From positions 8,926 to 72,925 of the forward strand of contig CAJUHV010000011.1 in the NCBI GenBank assembly GCA_910586445.1: DNA of 64,000 bases, written 5' to 3'. Every line of letters begins with the position of its first letter. Position 1 is the stretch's first letter. Source of the stretch: an uncultured Eubacterium sp. GTDB lineage: Bacteria > Bacillota > Clostridia > Lachnospirales > Lachnospiraceae. The position numbers and the translations under genes are program-made. Of this stretch, positions 1 through 8,864 are shown piece by piece. The notes below the pieces were generated by a model that saw only the letters and a program-made list of their open reading frames with translations, did no database searches and had not been told where the DNA came from.

Positions 1-95
1 GCAAACACAATCCAAAGCAGCGGCAGTGCAAAAATAACCGCCAGTATGACCAGTATGATATATGGTACTGCCCTTTTTGATTTTTTATTGAACAT
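1..95 (-). CDS. Sugar ABC transporter permease, MalG type (5' fragment)
   Basis: Only the first 31 or so codons are inside the window. The reading frame starts at an ATG at 95 (complement), with a good ribosome binding site (GGGGAGG) just upstream. It encodes a short basic N-terminus (MFNKKSKRAVPYI) followed directly by a hydrophobic segment, as in the second permease of carbohydrate ABC transporters. It begins 16 bases after the stop of the MalF-type permease, so it is the third gene of the same operon. The substrate cannot be told from this fragment, and the membership in the MalG family rests mainly on position. Confidence 0.75.
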   Translation of the reverse strand, partial: MFNKKSKRAVPYIILVILAVIFALPLLWIVF

Positions 96-111
96 ACGAA
101 CGCCTCCCCTC

Positions 112-999
112 TTAATCCTTGTCAATCCTTGCGTAAAGCACGCTCAGGATAATGCCTATTACAAGCAGCAGCATTGCAATTGCAGTACCATATCCAAGCT
201 GCTGGCTTACAAATGCCTGCTTATACATATAGATCGGGATTGTCGTAGTCTTTGTTCCCGGGCCTCCGCCCGTCATCATGTATACAAGACCGAATACGCC
301 CAATGTTGAAAGTGTATTTAACATCGTATTGGTCGCTATCGTGCTGCGGATACACGGAATAATAATGTGAAATAATGTCTGGAAGTAATTTGCCCCGTCC
401 ATTGTAGCAGCTTCTTCTATATCAGCCGATACCCCGTCCAGCGCGGACTGAAAATTCATCATGGAAAATGCAGTGCCGTGCCAGACATTCGCCAGCACAA
501 TCGTAAGCATCGGCATTTTCTGCAGCCATTTTATCGTCGGCAGTCCGACTGCTGCCAGAAACTGGTTGATCGTTCCATCCAGTCCGAAAAACGTAGAACA
601 GCAGATCGCAACTACTACTTCTGGTATGATCCATCCTGCCAGAAAGACCGGCCCGACGATCCTTCGAAACGTACTGTTTTTCCCTTTCATGCACAGCGCG
701 ATCAGAAATCCAATCACCTGCTGCCCGATCAGTGACCCTGCCAGAAACACAAGCGTATTTCTGATACTGATAAATACAGTCGTGTCTTTAAACATGCTCG
801 TATAATTTTTCAGTCCGACTACTTGAAAGTTTTTTGCATTCGCTCCTGACAATGCCAGATTCGTAAATGAATAATAAAACGTCATAATAATCGGAACAAG
901 GAAAAATCCTGCCAAAAGAATAACCGCCGGTATCAAAAATGTGGAGTGCTTTAACTGAGTTATAAAATTACTTTTTGGTTTCCGCTGTTTACCAGACAT
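112..999 (-). CDS. Sugar ABC transporter permease, MalF/UgpA type
   Basis: Integral membrane permease of a CUT1-type carbohydrate importer, 295 residues, the usual length. Six hydrophobic segments are visible, the first at about residues 19-42. The permease signature that docks the ATPase is present near residue 194 (EEAATMDGA followed by a conserved Gly-rich stretch). It follows the binding-protein gene by 36 bases and precedes the MalG-type permease by 16, giving the order binding protein, MalF, MalG typical of these operons. No ATPase gene is in view; Clostridia usually supply a shared MsmX-like ATPase from elsewhere. The sugar is not identifiable from sequence alone. Confidence 0.93.
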   Translation of the reverse strand: MSGKQRKPKSNFITQLKHSTFLIPAVILLAGFFLVPIIMTFYYSFTNLALSGANAKNFQVVGLKNYTSMFKDTTVFISIRNTLVFLAGSLIGQQVIGFLIALCMKGKNSTFRRIVGPVFLAGWIIPEVVVAICCSTFFGLDGTINQFLAAVGLPTIKWLQKMPMLTIVLANVWHGTAFSMMNFQSALDGVSADIEEAATMDGANYFQTLFHIIIPCIRSTIATNTMLNTLSTLGVFGLVYMMTGGGPGTKTTTIPIYMYKQAFVSQQLGYGTAIAMLLLVIGIILSVLYARIDKD

Positions 1000-1035
1000 C
1001 TCAATTCCCCCTTTTTCATATAAGACATAGGCATG

Positions 1036-2451
1036 TTATTTCTCAATAACCTTATCCTCTCCGACTGCATTCGTTACATCTGTCTTATACTTTTCCATAG
1101 CCTGTTCCGGGGTAGCCGTCTGCGCTGCAACACTTTCTACCATTGCCTGAATATATGTAGATACATTGGTATATTCATCTGTATGCGGCCTGTATTTTGC
1201 ATACTCAAGGAACTGGGTTGCTTCTGTCATAAACGGGGTAGCCGCATAATCTTCATCCTCGGCCATATCAGACCTCGTAGAAAGATTTCCGGTGTAAGTC
1301 ACGCATTTCTTATAGTTATCATAATTCATAAGGTGGGTAATAAATCCCCATGCTGCATCTTTTTCATCCGAAAGCTCTGGGATTGCAAGTGCCCAGCCGC
1401 CTGACATCGTAACATGTCCCTGGCCAGAGCCGTCCTGTGTAGGCATGCATACAAATCCGATCTTATCCTCATATCCTTCCCATGTAGCACTGCCGTTTTC
1501 CGTATAGTTGCTGAATACCCAGTTTCCGTTTAACATCATAGCTACCTCGCCCTTTGGCAGATAGTTCTGTACAACATTGTCGCTCGACTCCGTATCATAA
1601 ATCAGGTCTTCGGTTGCATAGCCTTCTTTGTACAGAGTTTCAATAAACGTCAATGTATCCATAATTGCCTGTGAAGAAACTACGAATTTGCCATCCTCAT
1701 ATACCTCTTCGCCTGTTCCGTAAAGCAGCTCCTCGTAAGTCTGCATGGAGGTTGCTTCACCGCTGACCTGTCCGCTGTTGCACCAGAACGGAATGACATC
1801 CGGGCATTTTTCCTTGATCTGTTTACAGGCATCTAGAATGTCCTGCCAGTCTGCAGGTGCCCAGTCAGCCGGCAGCCCCGCCTGTTCAAACACTTCCTTA
1901 TTATAGATAATGCCGCGCGTATCGCCGGAATATGGGATACCGTACACACTGCCGTCCATAGAAGCTGCCTCTTTTGTATTGTCATAAAAATTGCTCCAGT
2001 CATCCCAGGTAGACAGATATTCATCCAGATTTGTCAGATTGCCTGCTGCCACATCGGAAGGCACATAAAACGTATCTTCACAGACAATATCCGGCGCGGT
2101 GCTGGCATCCTGCAGCGACAAAGCTACCTTCGCAAAATAATCACCCTCCGAGGCAGTAATATACTGATAATCCAGCTCGATCTTGTCTTTATCCTCATAT
2201 GTTTCATAAGCTTCTGCAAACCATTTGTAAAGCGGGCTCGACTCGCCTTTTCCTTCATCACGCCATGTCACCGTAAGCACCGTCTTATCACCGCTGTCGC
2301 TTTCCCCGCCGTCCTTGTCATCCGAACTGCTGCCGTCATCTGAACTGCCGCCGTCCTTGTCATCCGAACCGCTGCCTGAGTCACCGCATCCTGCCAGCAG
2401 ATTCGCTGCCATTGCTGAAACTAACAATGCCAAAACCAATTTCTTTTTCAT
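1036..2451 (-). CDS. Extracellular sugar-binding lipoprotein of ABC importer
   Basis: Solute-binding protein of the type that captures sugars outside the cell and delivers them to the two permeases downstream. A lipoprotein signal peptide ends in LLAGC with the lipid-carrying Cys at residue 22, followed by a flexible Asp/Ser/Gly-rich linker (about residues 24-55) and the family 1 periplasmic-binding fold to residue 471. I chose the start at 2451 because GGAGG lies just upstream and the signal peptide begins there; an open frame extends further upstream to 2595 but would put extra polar residues before the signal. Aromatic residues (many Trp and Tyr) fit a carbohydrate ligand. Confidence 0.93.
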   Translation of the reverse strand: MKKKLVLALLVSAMAANLLAGCGDSGSGSDDKDGGSSDDGSSSDDKDGGESDSGDKTVLTVTWRDEGKGESSPLYKWFAEAYETYEDKDKIELDYQYITASEGDYFAKVALSLQDASTAPDIVCEDTFYVPSDVAAGNLTNLDEYLSTWDDWSNFYDNTKEAASMDGSVYGIPYSGDTRGIIYNKEVFEQAGLPADWAPADWQDILDACKQIKEKCPDVIPFWCNSGQVSGEATSMQTYEELLYGTGEEVYEDGKFVVSSQAIMDTLTFIETLYKEGYATEDLIYDTESSDNVVQNYLPKGEVAMMLNGNWVFSNYTENGSATWEGYEDKIGFVCMPTQDGSGQGHVTMSGGWALAIPELSDEKDAAWGFITHLMNYDNYKKCVTYTGNLSTRSDMAEDEDYAATPFMTEATQFLEYAKYRPHTDEYTNVSTYIQAMVESVAAQTATPEQAMEKYKTDVTNAVGEDKVIEK

Positions 2452-2474
2452 AGGGGTATCCTCCTTTTGTTTTT

Positions 2475-2502
2475 GATATATCATTTCCTTTTTAGATATA
2501 TC
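2475..2502. promoter_or_regulatory. Candidate operator: two GATATATC palindromes
   Basis: Two identical GATATATCATTT sites start at 2475 and 2495, exactly 20 bases (two helical turns) apart, in the leader between the promoter and the ribosome binding site. A related TATCATTTTA overlaps the -10 box at 2521-2530 and another TATCATTTG lies at about 2627. Placement fits roadblock or promoter-occluding repression, most simply by the GntR-LacI type regulator encoded next door. The link to that regulator is inference. Confidence 0.5.
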
Positions 2503-2524
2503 ATTTTCGTTGTTTTGTAATATC

Positions 2525-2553
2525 ATTTTAAAGCATCTATTACATTTTGTCAA
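2525..2553 (-). promoter_or_regulatory. Sigma-A type promoter of the sugar ABC operon
   Basis: On the minus strand TTGACA (complement of 2548-2553) is followed after exactly 17 bases by TAAAAT (complement of 2525-2530). This is a near-perfect housekeeping promoter about 75 bases upstream of the binding-protein start. Confidence 0.8.
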
Positions 2554-2662
2554 TATGAATATTAATTCCGTTATTTTTTTGTGCATTTCGTCCAATTTTT
2601 AAGCCTTATTTTAGAACATGCATACATATCATTTGTATATCAAATCCAACCAGCGGAAAGCA

Positions 2663-2833
2663 CGCTACACAATATTTCTATGACTACAAACAATAGAGCG
2701 TCCGTTACACAATATTTCTATGGCCGCTTACAATAGAGCATCCGCTGCACAATATTTCTATGACTACAAACAATAGAGCGTCCGTTACACAATATTTTCT
2801 ATGGCCGCTTACAATAGAGCATCTGCTGCGCGA
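2663..2833. repeat. 40-bp tandem array with alternating A/B units
   Basis: Four full units of 40 bp plus a degenerate fifth. Every unit starts with ACACAATATTTCTATG (near 2668, 2708, 2748 and 2788) and ends in ACAATAGAGC. The middle alternates strictly between GACTACAA and GCCGCTT, so the true repeat is an 80-bp dimer present twice. The last full unit has one extra T. Each unit contains an inverted CTAT...ATAG pair about 11 bases apart. The array lies between the regulator's terminator-like hairpin and the ABC operon promoter. Confidence 0.9.
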
Positions 2834-2852
2834 AATTTCTACTGCCACGAAA

Positions 2853-2946
2853 AAAAGGCTGCCGCACTAAGAATCAGGCACAAAATACAGCGCCGTTATT
2901 TACAAACGCTTTATTTATATGCCTGTTCTCAATGCGGCAGCCTTTT
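2853..2946 (-). terminator. Long two-part hairpin ending in a T run, 3' of the regulator
   Basis: The arms 2853-2880 and 2920-2946 are inverted repeats: AAAAGGCTGCCGCA pairs perfectly with TGCGGCAGCCTTTT, and an inner AGGCA pairs with TGCCT. The loop is about 39 bases. Read on the minus strand, the last arm runs into seven T residues, so it can terminate transcription of the regulator gene that stops at 2976. It resembles the hairpin at 46886-46985 in its outer arm and nested design. Confidence 0.75.
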
Positions 2947-2975
2947 CTGCCGATACACCGTTAAACGTAAGTTTT

Positions 2976-4094
2976 TTAATGGACAATCAGCTTATGAGGA
3001 ATATTAATATGTCCTGTCACAGACTTTCCATTAATAATATCATAAAGAAGCCGTACCGCTGTCCTTCCTATTTCATATTCATCCTGCTTAATCTGCGCAG
3101 AGACATACTGTGCATCTATAATGCTTTCAACCCCGTCAAAAGTGACAATTTCAGATTCCATCTGCTTACTTTTCAGTACCTGCCCAAGCAGTACGGCGAT
3201 CTGATACTCCGTCGTAAGATACGCACTGCACTGCTTCGTATTTTCCACAATCTGCTCCAGCTCTGTATAATCATAGCCCTCACAGATCGATCCTTTATCA
3301 TCCACCACTTTATTATAATTTTTCAGCTTTGCAAACACGCTGCTGACCCCCTCATGCTCCAGCAGATATTCACAAAAGCCGTTATACCGCTCCTGTATCG
3401 TAGTTGTATTAATATCTTTATGCGTCAGAAAGCAGATCCTTTTATGTCCTCTTTCCACCAAAACAGCTGCCAGCTCCTGTGCAGCCGTATAATTGTCCGT
3501 CTTTACGCACGGCACAGAAAGCCCGATCATATGCCGGTCTACCAGCAGCAGCGGAAAGCCGTCCAGCACCATCTGCAGCACAATATTCGAATACATCTCA
3601 TTCTGCACGCACATCAGTATAATGCCGGACACCTCGTGTTCCTGCGCCTCTATGATCAGATCCTTTTCTACATCCATATCCGCATACGTACAGCTGAACA
3701 TCATGCTCAGCTTCAGTTTCCGGCAGGCTGCTTCGATGCCGCGCAGCAGCTCTACTCCAAAATCTGCTCCGAACATATCAAAGATCACATGAATCACACG
3801 CTTCTTTCCAGAATTATGTTCCATGATTTCCTGCGCGGTTTTGTCTTCTGCCAGAACATCCTCTTTAATTCTGGCAGAAGATTTATTCACATATGAGCCG
3901 CGGCCAGGGATACGCTTAATAAATTCCTTATATGCCAGCATATCCATAGCCTTTTTTGCTGTAATACGGCTGACATGGTATTCATCGGTCAGCTCCTTCT
4001 CTGTAGGCAGCTTGTCACCCGGAAGATATTCCTGCTTCATAATCTTGGTCAGCAGATCTTTGTAAATGCGCTCATACATGATTTCTTTGGACAT
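2976..4094 (-). CDS. GntR-LacI type transcriptional regulator (AraR-like)
   Basis: A 372-residue sugar-responsive repressor. Residues 6-70 form a GntR winged helix-turn-helix (LPTEKELTDEYHVSR with the wing RIPGRGSYV). Residues from about 100 form a LacI/periplasmic-binding ligand domain, with the typical opening VIHVIFDMFG and the motif RGHKRICFL near the middle. This architecture is that of B. subtilis AraR. An AGGAGC ribosome binding site precedes the start. It sits upstream of and co-directional with the sugar ABC operon, separated by a terminator-like hairpin, so it is the likely regulator of that operon. The effector sugar is unknown. Confidence 0.9.
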   Translation of the reverse strand: MSKEIMYERIYKDLLTKIMKQEYLPGDKLPTEKELTDEYHVSRITAKKAMDMLAYKEFIKRIPGRGSYVNKSSARIKEDVLAEDKTAQEIMEHNSGKKRVIHVIFDMFGADFGVELLRGIEAACRKLKLSMMFSCTYADMDVEKDLIIEAQEHEVSGIILMCVQNEMYSNIVLQMVLDGFPLLLVDRHMIGLSVPCVKTDNYTAAQELAAVLVERGHKRICFLTHKDINTTTIQERYNGFCEYLLEHEGVSSVFAKLKNYNKVVDDKGSICEGYDYTELEQIVENTKQCSAYLTTEYQIAVLLGQVLKSKQMESEIVTFDGVESIIDAQYVSAQIKQDEYEIGRTAVRLLYDIINGKSVTGHINIPHKLIVH

Positions 4095-4628
4095 AATTTC
4101 TTCTGCTCCTGTTCTTTTTCTATAATGTACGCCAGATGCCCATGCATTTTTATCCAGGCGTCCACTTTTTTCGAAAAAATAAACAGAATCATCATTCCCG
4201 CCAGATCACTAAGCCGCAATCCGATTACAAATACAAGGTAGATGATCCTATTTAAAATGTTAGAACAATGCATTGCCAAAGTCAAGTATGATTTAGATTT
4301 ATTTGCTATTTCCATTCCAAATGAATCACAGATACTCATTGACTTTTGTAGAGGATAATTGATAATTTTTTATAAGAGCTCCTTTGACTTCCTTAAAATA
4401 TCCCCCCATACTCAACTCAGGGTTATATTATTTTATATTTCATCTCTGACCAGTATTTCGAATTCTTCCTAACCAACTCCAAAACTGCGCAGATACAATT
4501 TCAGTTATGTGTATAAATCAATATTTTATTACAGAAAAAAAGCATTTCAGCCCTTTTGTCTCACAAAATCCTGTCAGGCCAAAACTCAGCCCGACAGGAT
4601 TTACCATATTCTCTATAATTATTTCAGC
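4095..4628. other. Gap without a confident gene
   Basis: This stretch lies upstream of the regulator and downstream of the anti-sigma gene. An open frame on the minus strand (4339 down to 4049, 96 codons) has one hydrophobic segment but no ribosome binding site, and it overlaps the regulator's start in another frame, so I do not call it. The AT-rich segment 4240-4520 probably holds the regulator promoter. The only defined structure is the terminator at 4569-4600. Confidence 0.6.
4569..4600 (-). terminator. Terminator of the sigma/anti-sigma operon
   Basis: ATCCTGTC and GACAGGAT form an 8-bp perfect stem closing a loop of about 16 bases, 29 bases past the anti-sigma stop. On the minus strand the stem is followed by a short TTTTG run. 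Confidence 0.7.
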
Positions 4629-6137
4629 CTACTGCCTGATATCCACATACCCCATATCCAGCGCCGTATCTGTAAATTCACCTGCACCGCCGTACGTATC
4701 CAGACTCACATACAGCCGGTCCAGCTCTTCCTCCGTCACAATCCACGCCATATGCACAGCTGCTGTTTCTCCCGGCTGAATGGCTGCGATATAGTTGTTA
4801 TTTCTCTCCCCGCCGCGCACGTCATAATACATCATATCAGAAAAACTGGATAAGCCGCGGTTTGCTGCATATGTCCATTCATCAGCGTCCGAAGGTTCTT
4901 CGTAGCTCCATCCAGAAGACATCCGCATCTGTGCGCCGTCCTCTACGATTCTTGCAAGGCTGCCCACAAACAGTACAGCTTTCAGCTCGCTGCTGCCAGT
5001 ATTTGTATATTCCACTGTAACATAAACCAGCTTTTGAGCCACTTCCCGCGATTTTACGACTTCGCTTAAAGCGTCCAGGCCGCCTTCCTTTATATATTGA
5101 ATCGTTGCCGGACGCAGCCTGCCGTTTCCGTCGGTTTCCTTTTTCAAATCTTCATCAATAAGAGACGGTTCAAGAAGGCTCAGGTCATCAGACACCTGCA
5201 CGCGCGACACTTTCGCCGTAAGTCCTTTATTTTCACCTGCCGCTTTATTTTCTACAGAGAAGCTTTCGCCGACCGCATGTGTATGCTGCATAGCTTCTTT
5301 TGCGACTGTGCTGCTGTAAGCTGCCGCCAGTGCCTCGTCATCTGATTCTTCCAGCTTATCCTGCTCTTTTTTGCTTTCCAAGTAATCGCTCCAGTTCCAT
5401 GCCCTGACCAGGCCCTGATCTTTTGCCCCGGCTATGCTGCCTGACTCTTCTACCGGCAGCAGTGTTATATTTTCAGCTATTTTAAGCGCTTCTTCTTTTT
5501 CCACATCCGAGGCCGCATACATTTCCATGACATAATGCACATCGGTAAATGCCACATAAATCCTCTGATTAAACATGATCTCATCTTTATACAGCTGCGG
5601 ATATTCTAAATATACGCCTTCATTTCCATTCAATGAAATATCCTCACTCGAAAGCACATCCTCATGCAGCATATCAAACTGTCCGTCACCTGTATCCATC
5701 CGGTAAAAACAAATCGATACACCGCCTTTATTGAGCGCCTCTTCATAACTGTATTTTCCTTCCTCTGTCTGCACCATTCCATCCGGCAGGTAGCCGACTT
5801 TCATGGTTACATCTGGAATATCCTCAAGCTTTACCGGCTCTGCAGACACTGCATCTGTACCGGATGCCTGATCTGTGTGATCTGCTATTTTGACATTTAC
5901 GCCGTGCTCTGCGACCTGCCGGCTCTGCAGGCGGTATATGCTGACTCCTGCAAATGTCGTGGTTCCCAGCAGTATGACAACGGCCACGGAGGCTGCAAGC
6001 ACCTTCCCTGCTGTCTTTTTATTATTTGTAAATTTCGGCTGCTCAATTTTTACCTGTCTGTTTACTTCTTTTTCGATCATAGTCCTCATCTCCTCTGGCA
6101 TTTTTGGAAAATCATATTTCAAATCTTCAAATCCCAT
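4629..6137 (-). CDS. Membrane anti-sigma factor, DUF4179/DUF5643 type
   Basis: Protein of 502 residues. An N-terminal cytoplasmic segment of about 42 residues (PKMPEEMRTMIEKEV) would hold the sigma factor, residues 43-65 form a single membrane helix, and the rest is an extracytoplasmic sensor. The first outer part matches the DUF4179 layout; the C-terminal part (from about residue 290, with VSRVQVSDD) matches DUF5643. Its start has GGAGGAAG upstream and follows the ECF sigma gene by about 100 bases, the standard order for a sigma/anti-sigma pair. The stimulus is unknown. Family assignment is from architecture and context rather than a catalytic motif. Confidence 0.8.
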   Translation of the reverse strand: MGFEDLKYDFPKMPEEMRTMIEKEVNRQVKIEQPKFTNNKKTAGKVLAASVAVVILLGTTTFAGVSIYRLQSRQVAEHGVNVKIADHTDQASGTDAVSAEPVKLEDIPDVTMKVGYLPDGMVQTEEGKYSYEEALNKGGVSICFYRMDTGDGQFDMLHEDVLSSEDISLNGNEGVYLEYPQLYKDEIMFNQRIYVAFTDVHYVMEMYAASDVEKEEALKIAENITLLPVEESGSIAGAKDQGLVRAWNWSDYLESKKEQDKLEESDDEALAAAYSSTVAKEAMQHTHAVGESFSVENKAAGENKGLTAKVSRVQVSDDLSLLEPSLIDEDLKKETDGNGRLRPATIQYIKEGGLDALSEVVKSREVAQKLVYVTVEYTNTGSSELKAVLFVGSLARIVEDGAQMRMSSGWSYEEPSDADEWTYAANRGLSSFSDMMYYDVRGGERNNNYIAAIQPGETAAVHMAWIVTEEELDRLYVSLDTYGGAGEFTDTALDMGYVDIRQ

Positions 6138-6239
6138 AACTTCCTCCGTTCCTATTTCTCAATATCCATGCATCTCATACATACCTGCTCCTTCTTACAG
6201 GCCATTTCTGCACCGGCCTGATAAAAGCTCACAGACTGT

Positions 6240-6713
6240 TTATGTCACTGCCTGTTCCAGCTCGCTGCGAAGCCTCGCCCTGGCCCTTGACAGCCTGTTT
6301 TTAACAGCACTTTCGGAAAGGCCCAAAAGCTCTGCCGTTTCTTTTACACTGTATCCTTCCAGATAATAAAGCGTCACACACAGACGGCTTTCCTTTGACA
6401 GCTGCCCCAGCGCTTCATACAGGTCGGAATAGTCCTTTGGCTCAGCCGCCTGCTCCTGCGGCTGATAATCCTCCAGTGATACAACGCGTTTTTCCCTGCG
6501 CATAACCGCATAGCATTCGTTAATTAAAATCCTGACCAGCCACGTTTTGACATAGGAATCCTGACGGAGCGTATGCAGGTTTGCAAATGCTTTTACGATT
6601 GCTTCTTGTATCGCATCCGCGCAGTCCGCATCATTATAAAGCAGTGTCTTAGCTACATGGTACAGCATATCTTCAGACCGAATGATGATCTGTCCCAATT
6701 GTTCCTTTTTCAT
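6240..6713 (-). CDS. ECF-type RNA polymerase sigma factor
   Basis: Sigma-70 family factor of about 157 residues. Region 2 covers the first 75 residues (DCADAIQEAIVKAFANL, then TWLVRILINECY) and region 4 the last 55 (LYYLEGYSVKETAELLGLSESAVKNRLSRAR), separated by a short acidic linker. I place the start at 6713, where AGAAAGGA precedes MKKEQLGQ; an upstream in-frame ATG at 6737 has no ribosome binding site. The anti-sigma gene follows, so the pair probably forms an autoregulated extracytoplasmic stress switch. Targets cannot be read from this window. Confidence 0.93.
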   Translation of the reverse strand: MKKEQLGQIIIRSEDMLYHVAKTLLYNDADCADAIQEAIVKAFANLHTLRQDSYVKTWLVRILINECYAVMRREKRVVSLEDYQPQEQAAEPKDYSDLYEALGQLSKESRLCVTLYYLEGYSVKETAELLGLSESAVKNRLSRARARLRSELEQAVT

Positions 6714-6836
6714 AATATCCTTTCTGCCGGCCGGCATGTTTTGTATTTACATAGATTAGATGTACAGACATTGGAAAAGGTCTCTTATGAATCAAAAAAA
6801 TTTTTAATAGAAACACAGGAAAATGCCCTTAATATA

Positions 6837-6875
6837 GAAACGGCATAGCCCACACACGCAGGCTACGCCGTTTCC
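6837..6875 (-). terminator. Hairpin 3' of fucO
   Basis: GAAACGGC-A-TAGCC pairs with GGCTACGCCGTTTC around a 10-base loop, giving a stem of 14 pairs with one mismatch or wobble. It lies 60 bases past the fucO stop and upstream of the sigma gene. The flanking T run is weak on the minus strand, so it may also act as an insulating hairpin. Confidence 0.6.
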
Positions 6876-6935
6876 AGAAAAATTTACTGTTATATTATGA
6901 TCCTTTTATTCCTTCCTCTGCTTTTCACATCCGCT

Positions 6936-8081
6936 TTACATCAGCCTCCGAAACAGCTCCTTCAAATCCTCCACACTCGTATCCTTAGGATTACCCGGAC
7001 GGCATGCATCTGCATATGCAGACTCCGCAAGAAAATCCAGATCTTCTTCTTTCAGAGCCTCCAGCTTCTGCGGAATGCCGACATCAGCAGATAATGAGCG
7101 CACGGCTTCGACTGCAGCAGAGCGGTACTGCTCCCTGCTCATGCCATCTACGCCTTCCACACCCATTGCACGTGCGATTTCGCGATATTTTTCACCGCTG
7201 CATTCTGCATTATATTCCATTACAATCGGGAGCATCATCGCACAGGCCACGCCGTGCGGGGTGTCATATACCGCACCAAGCGTATGTGCCATAGAATGCG
7301 CTATGCCGAGCCCTACATTTGAAAATGCCATGCCTGTCACATACTGGCCCAGAGCCATGCCCTCGCGTCCCTGTGCATCGTTTTCTACTGCGCCGCGCAG
7401 GCTCTCTGCGATCAGCCGGATCGCCTCCAGGTTCAAACAGTCTGCCAGTTCCCATGCTGCCTTTGTCGTATAGCCCTCGATTGCATGGGTCAGGGCATCC
7501 ATGCCGGTTGCTGCTGTCAGCCCTTTCGGCATTGTAGACATCATATCCGGGTCTATAATTGCAATATCTGGTATATCATTTGTATCTACACAGACAAACT
7601 TCCTCTTCTTTTCTACATCTGTAATAACATAATTAATCGTTGCTTCGGCAGCAGTTCCTGCCGTAGTCGGAACTGCAATGGTAAATACCGTATGGTTTTT
7701 CGTCGGAGCAGCTCCTTCCAGTGAACGTACATCTGCAAACTCTGGATTGTTAATAATAATGCCGATTGCTTTTCCGGTATCCATCGAAGAACCGCCGCCA
7801 ATTGCGATCATATAGTCAGCACCTGACTTTTTATAAGCTTCAACACCTGACTGTACATTTTCTATTGTAGGATTCGGCTTGATGTCTGAATACACCTCAT
7901 ATGCCATGTTTTTTTCATCCAGCAGATCCGTAACTTTTTTTGTCACGCCAAATTTTACGAGATCCGGGTCTGTCGCTATAAATGCTTTTTTAAAGCCTTT
8001 TCCCTCAATAATCCCCGGAATCTCTGCAATAGCTCCTTTTCCATGATAAGATACCCCATTCAGTACAAAACGATTGACCAT
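6936..8081 (-). CDS. fucO: Lactaldehyde reductase / iron-containing alcohol dehydrogenase
   Basis: NAD-dependent, iron-containing (group III) alcohol dehydrogenase of 381 residues, full length. The nucleotide-binding GGGSSMDTGK motif is near residue 97. The metal-site region carries MDALTHAIEGY and HSMAHTLGAVYDTPHG, supplying the conserved Asp and three His. Long runs match my recollection of E. coli FucO (IGIIxNNPEFADVRSLEG, VPTTAGTAAE, GQYVxGMxFSNVGLG), so reduction of lactaldehyde to 1,2-propanediol in fucose or rhamnose fermentation is the likely role. No deoxysugar pathway genes are adjacent, and the ribosome binding site is weak (GAAG). Confidence 0.9.
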   Translation of the reverse strand: MVNRFVLNGVSYHGKGAIAEIPGIIEGKGFKKAFIATDPDLVKFGVTKKVTDLLDEKNMAYEVYSDIKPNPTIENVQSGVEAYKKSGADYMIAIGGGSSMDTGKAIGIIINNPEFADVRSLEGAAPTKNHTVFTIAVPTTAGTAAEATINYVITDVEKKRKFVCVDTNDIPDIAIIDPDMMSTMPKGLTAATGMDALTHAIEGYTTKAAWELADCLNLEAIRLIAESLRGAVENDAQGREGMALGQYVTGMAFSNVGLGIAHSMAHTLGAVYDTPHGVACAMMLPIVMEYNAECSGEKYREIARAMGVEGVDGMSREQYRSAAVEAVRSLSADVGIPQKLEALKEEDLDFLAESAYADACRPGNPKDTSVEDLKELFRRLM

Positions 8082-8150
8082 AATTCTTCATATATGTAAT
8101 GCTTTGTACGCATCCCTCCAGAATAGCAGATTCTATTTCGATGCTGAAAT

Positions 8151-8816
8151 TTATATATTCTTTGTATACCTGCATTTTGGGTAATTGCTGCACCCAAAAA
8201 ATTCGCCAAATTTTCCGCTGCGCTTTTTCAGCTCCCCGCCGCAGCGCGGGCAGATCTCCAGCTCCATTTCCCCCTGTATTTTCGCCATTGCCTCATAACA
8301 TTTTTGATTCATCATGCAGTCATTTAACGCCCTGTGCGCACCTTCTGCATCAATCTGGAAATAAGAAGCCAGATCTGTCAGCTTATGATGTGCAAGCTGC
8401 GGCAGGCAGCTTCGTGCCATATACAGTGTATCGATATAGTCATTTGCCACATCCTGCCCAAACAGCTCCTGCGCATCCCGGTAAATAAACTTTAGGTCAA
8501 AAGAGTGAATATTATGCCCTACCAGCACATGTCCTTTGATAAACGCTAAAAACCCTTCCAACGCTTCTTGTATACATGGCGCTTCTGCCACCATTTCATC
8601 TGTAATGCCGTTTACCCTTGTCGCACTATAAGGGATGGCACACTGCGGATTGACCAGTGTGGAAAATGTATCTACAACCTTTCCACCGGCTGCTTTCACA
8701 GCCGAGATCTCTATAATCTGGTCGTTTGCACAGCTGATCCCGGTTGTCTCTAAGTCAAAAACTACATAATCCGGCACGTATTTTACCAGACGCTTTGCTT
8801 CTTTTTTCCCTGCCAT
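8151..8816 (-). CDS. DEDDh 3'-5' exonuclease with C-terminal zinc ribbon
   Basis: A 221-residue exonuclease of the PolC/DnaQ epsilon type. Exo I is VFDLETTG (Asp21, Glu23), Exo II is in GHNIHSFDLKF, and Exo III has HRALND, so all metal and general-base residues are present. The C-terminus adds a topoisomerase-type zinc ribbon (CPRCGG then CSNYPKC, residues about 188-215). Such stand-alone proteins trim 3' ends in repair or replication. It starts with GAGGAG upstream and lies 48 bases after rtcB. Confidence 0.9.
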   Translation of the reverse strand: MAGKKEAKRLVKYVPDYVVFDLETTGISCANDQIIEISAVKAAGGKVVDTFSTLVNPQCAIPYSATRVNGITDEMVAEAPCIQEALEGFLAFIKGHVLVGHNIHSFDLKFIYRDAQELFGQDVANDYIDTLYMARSCLPQLAHHKLTDLASYFQIDAEGAHRALNDCMMNQKCYEAMAKIQGEMELEICPRCGGELKKRSGKFGEFFGCSNYPKCRYTKNI

Positions 8817-8864
8817 CTGCTCTCCTCGTTTGTACTATATTTTATCCTGCACCTCCAAAGCAAA

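Noticed and set aside
4049..4339. 96-codon minus-strand open frame with a hydrophobic segment
   Set aside because: No ribosome binding site and a frame overlap with the start of the GntR-LacI type regulator.
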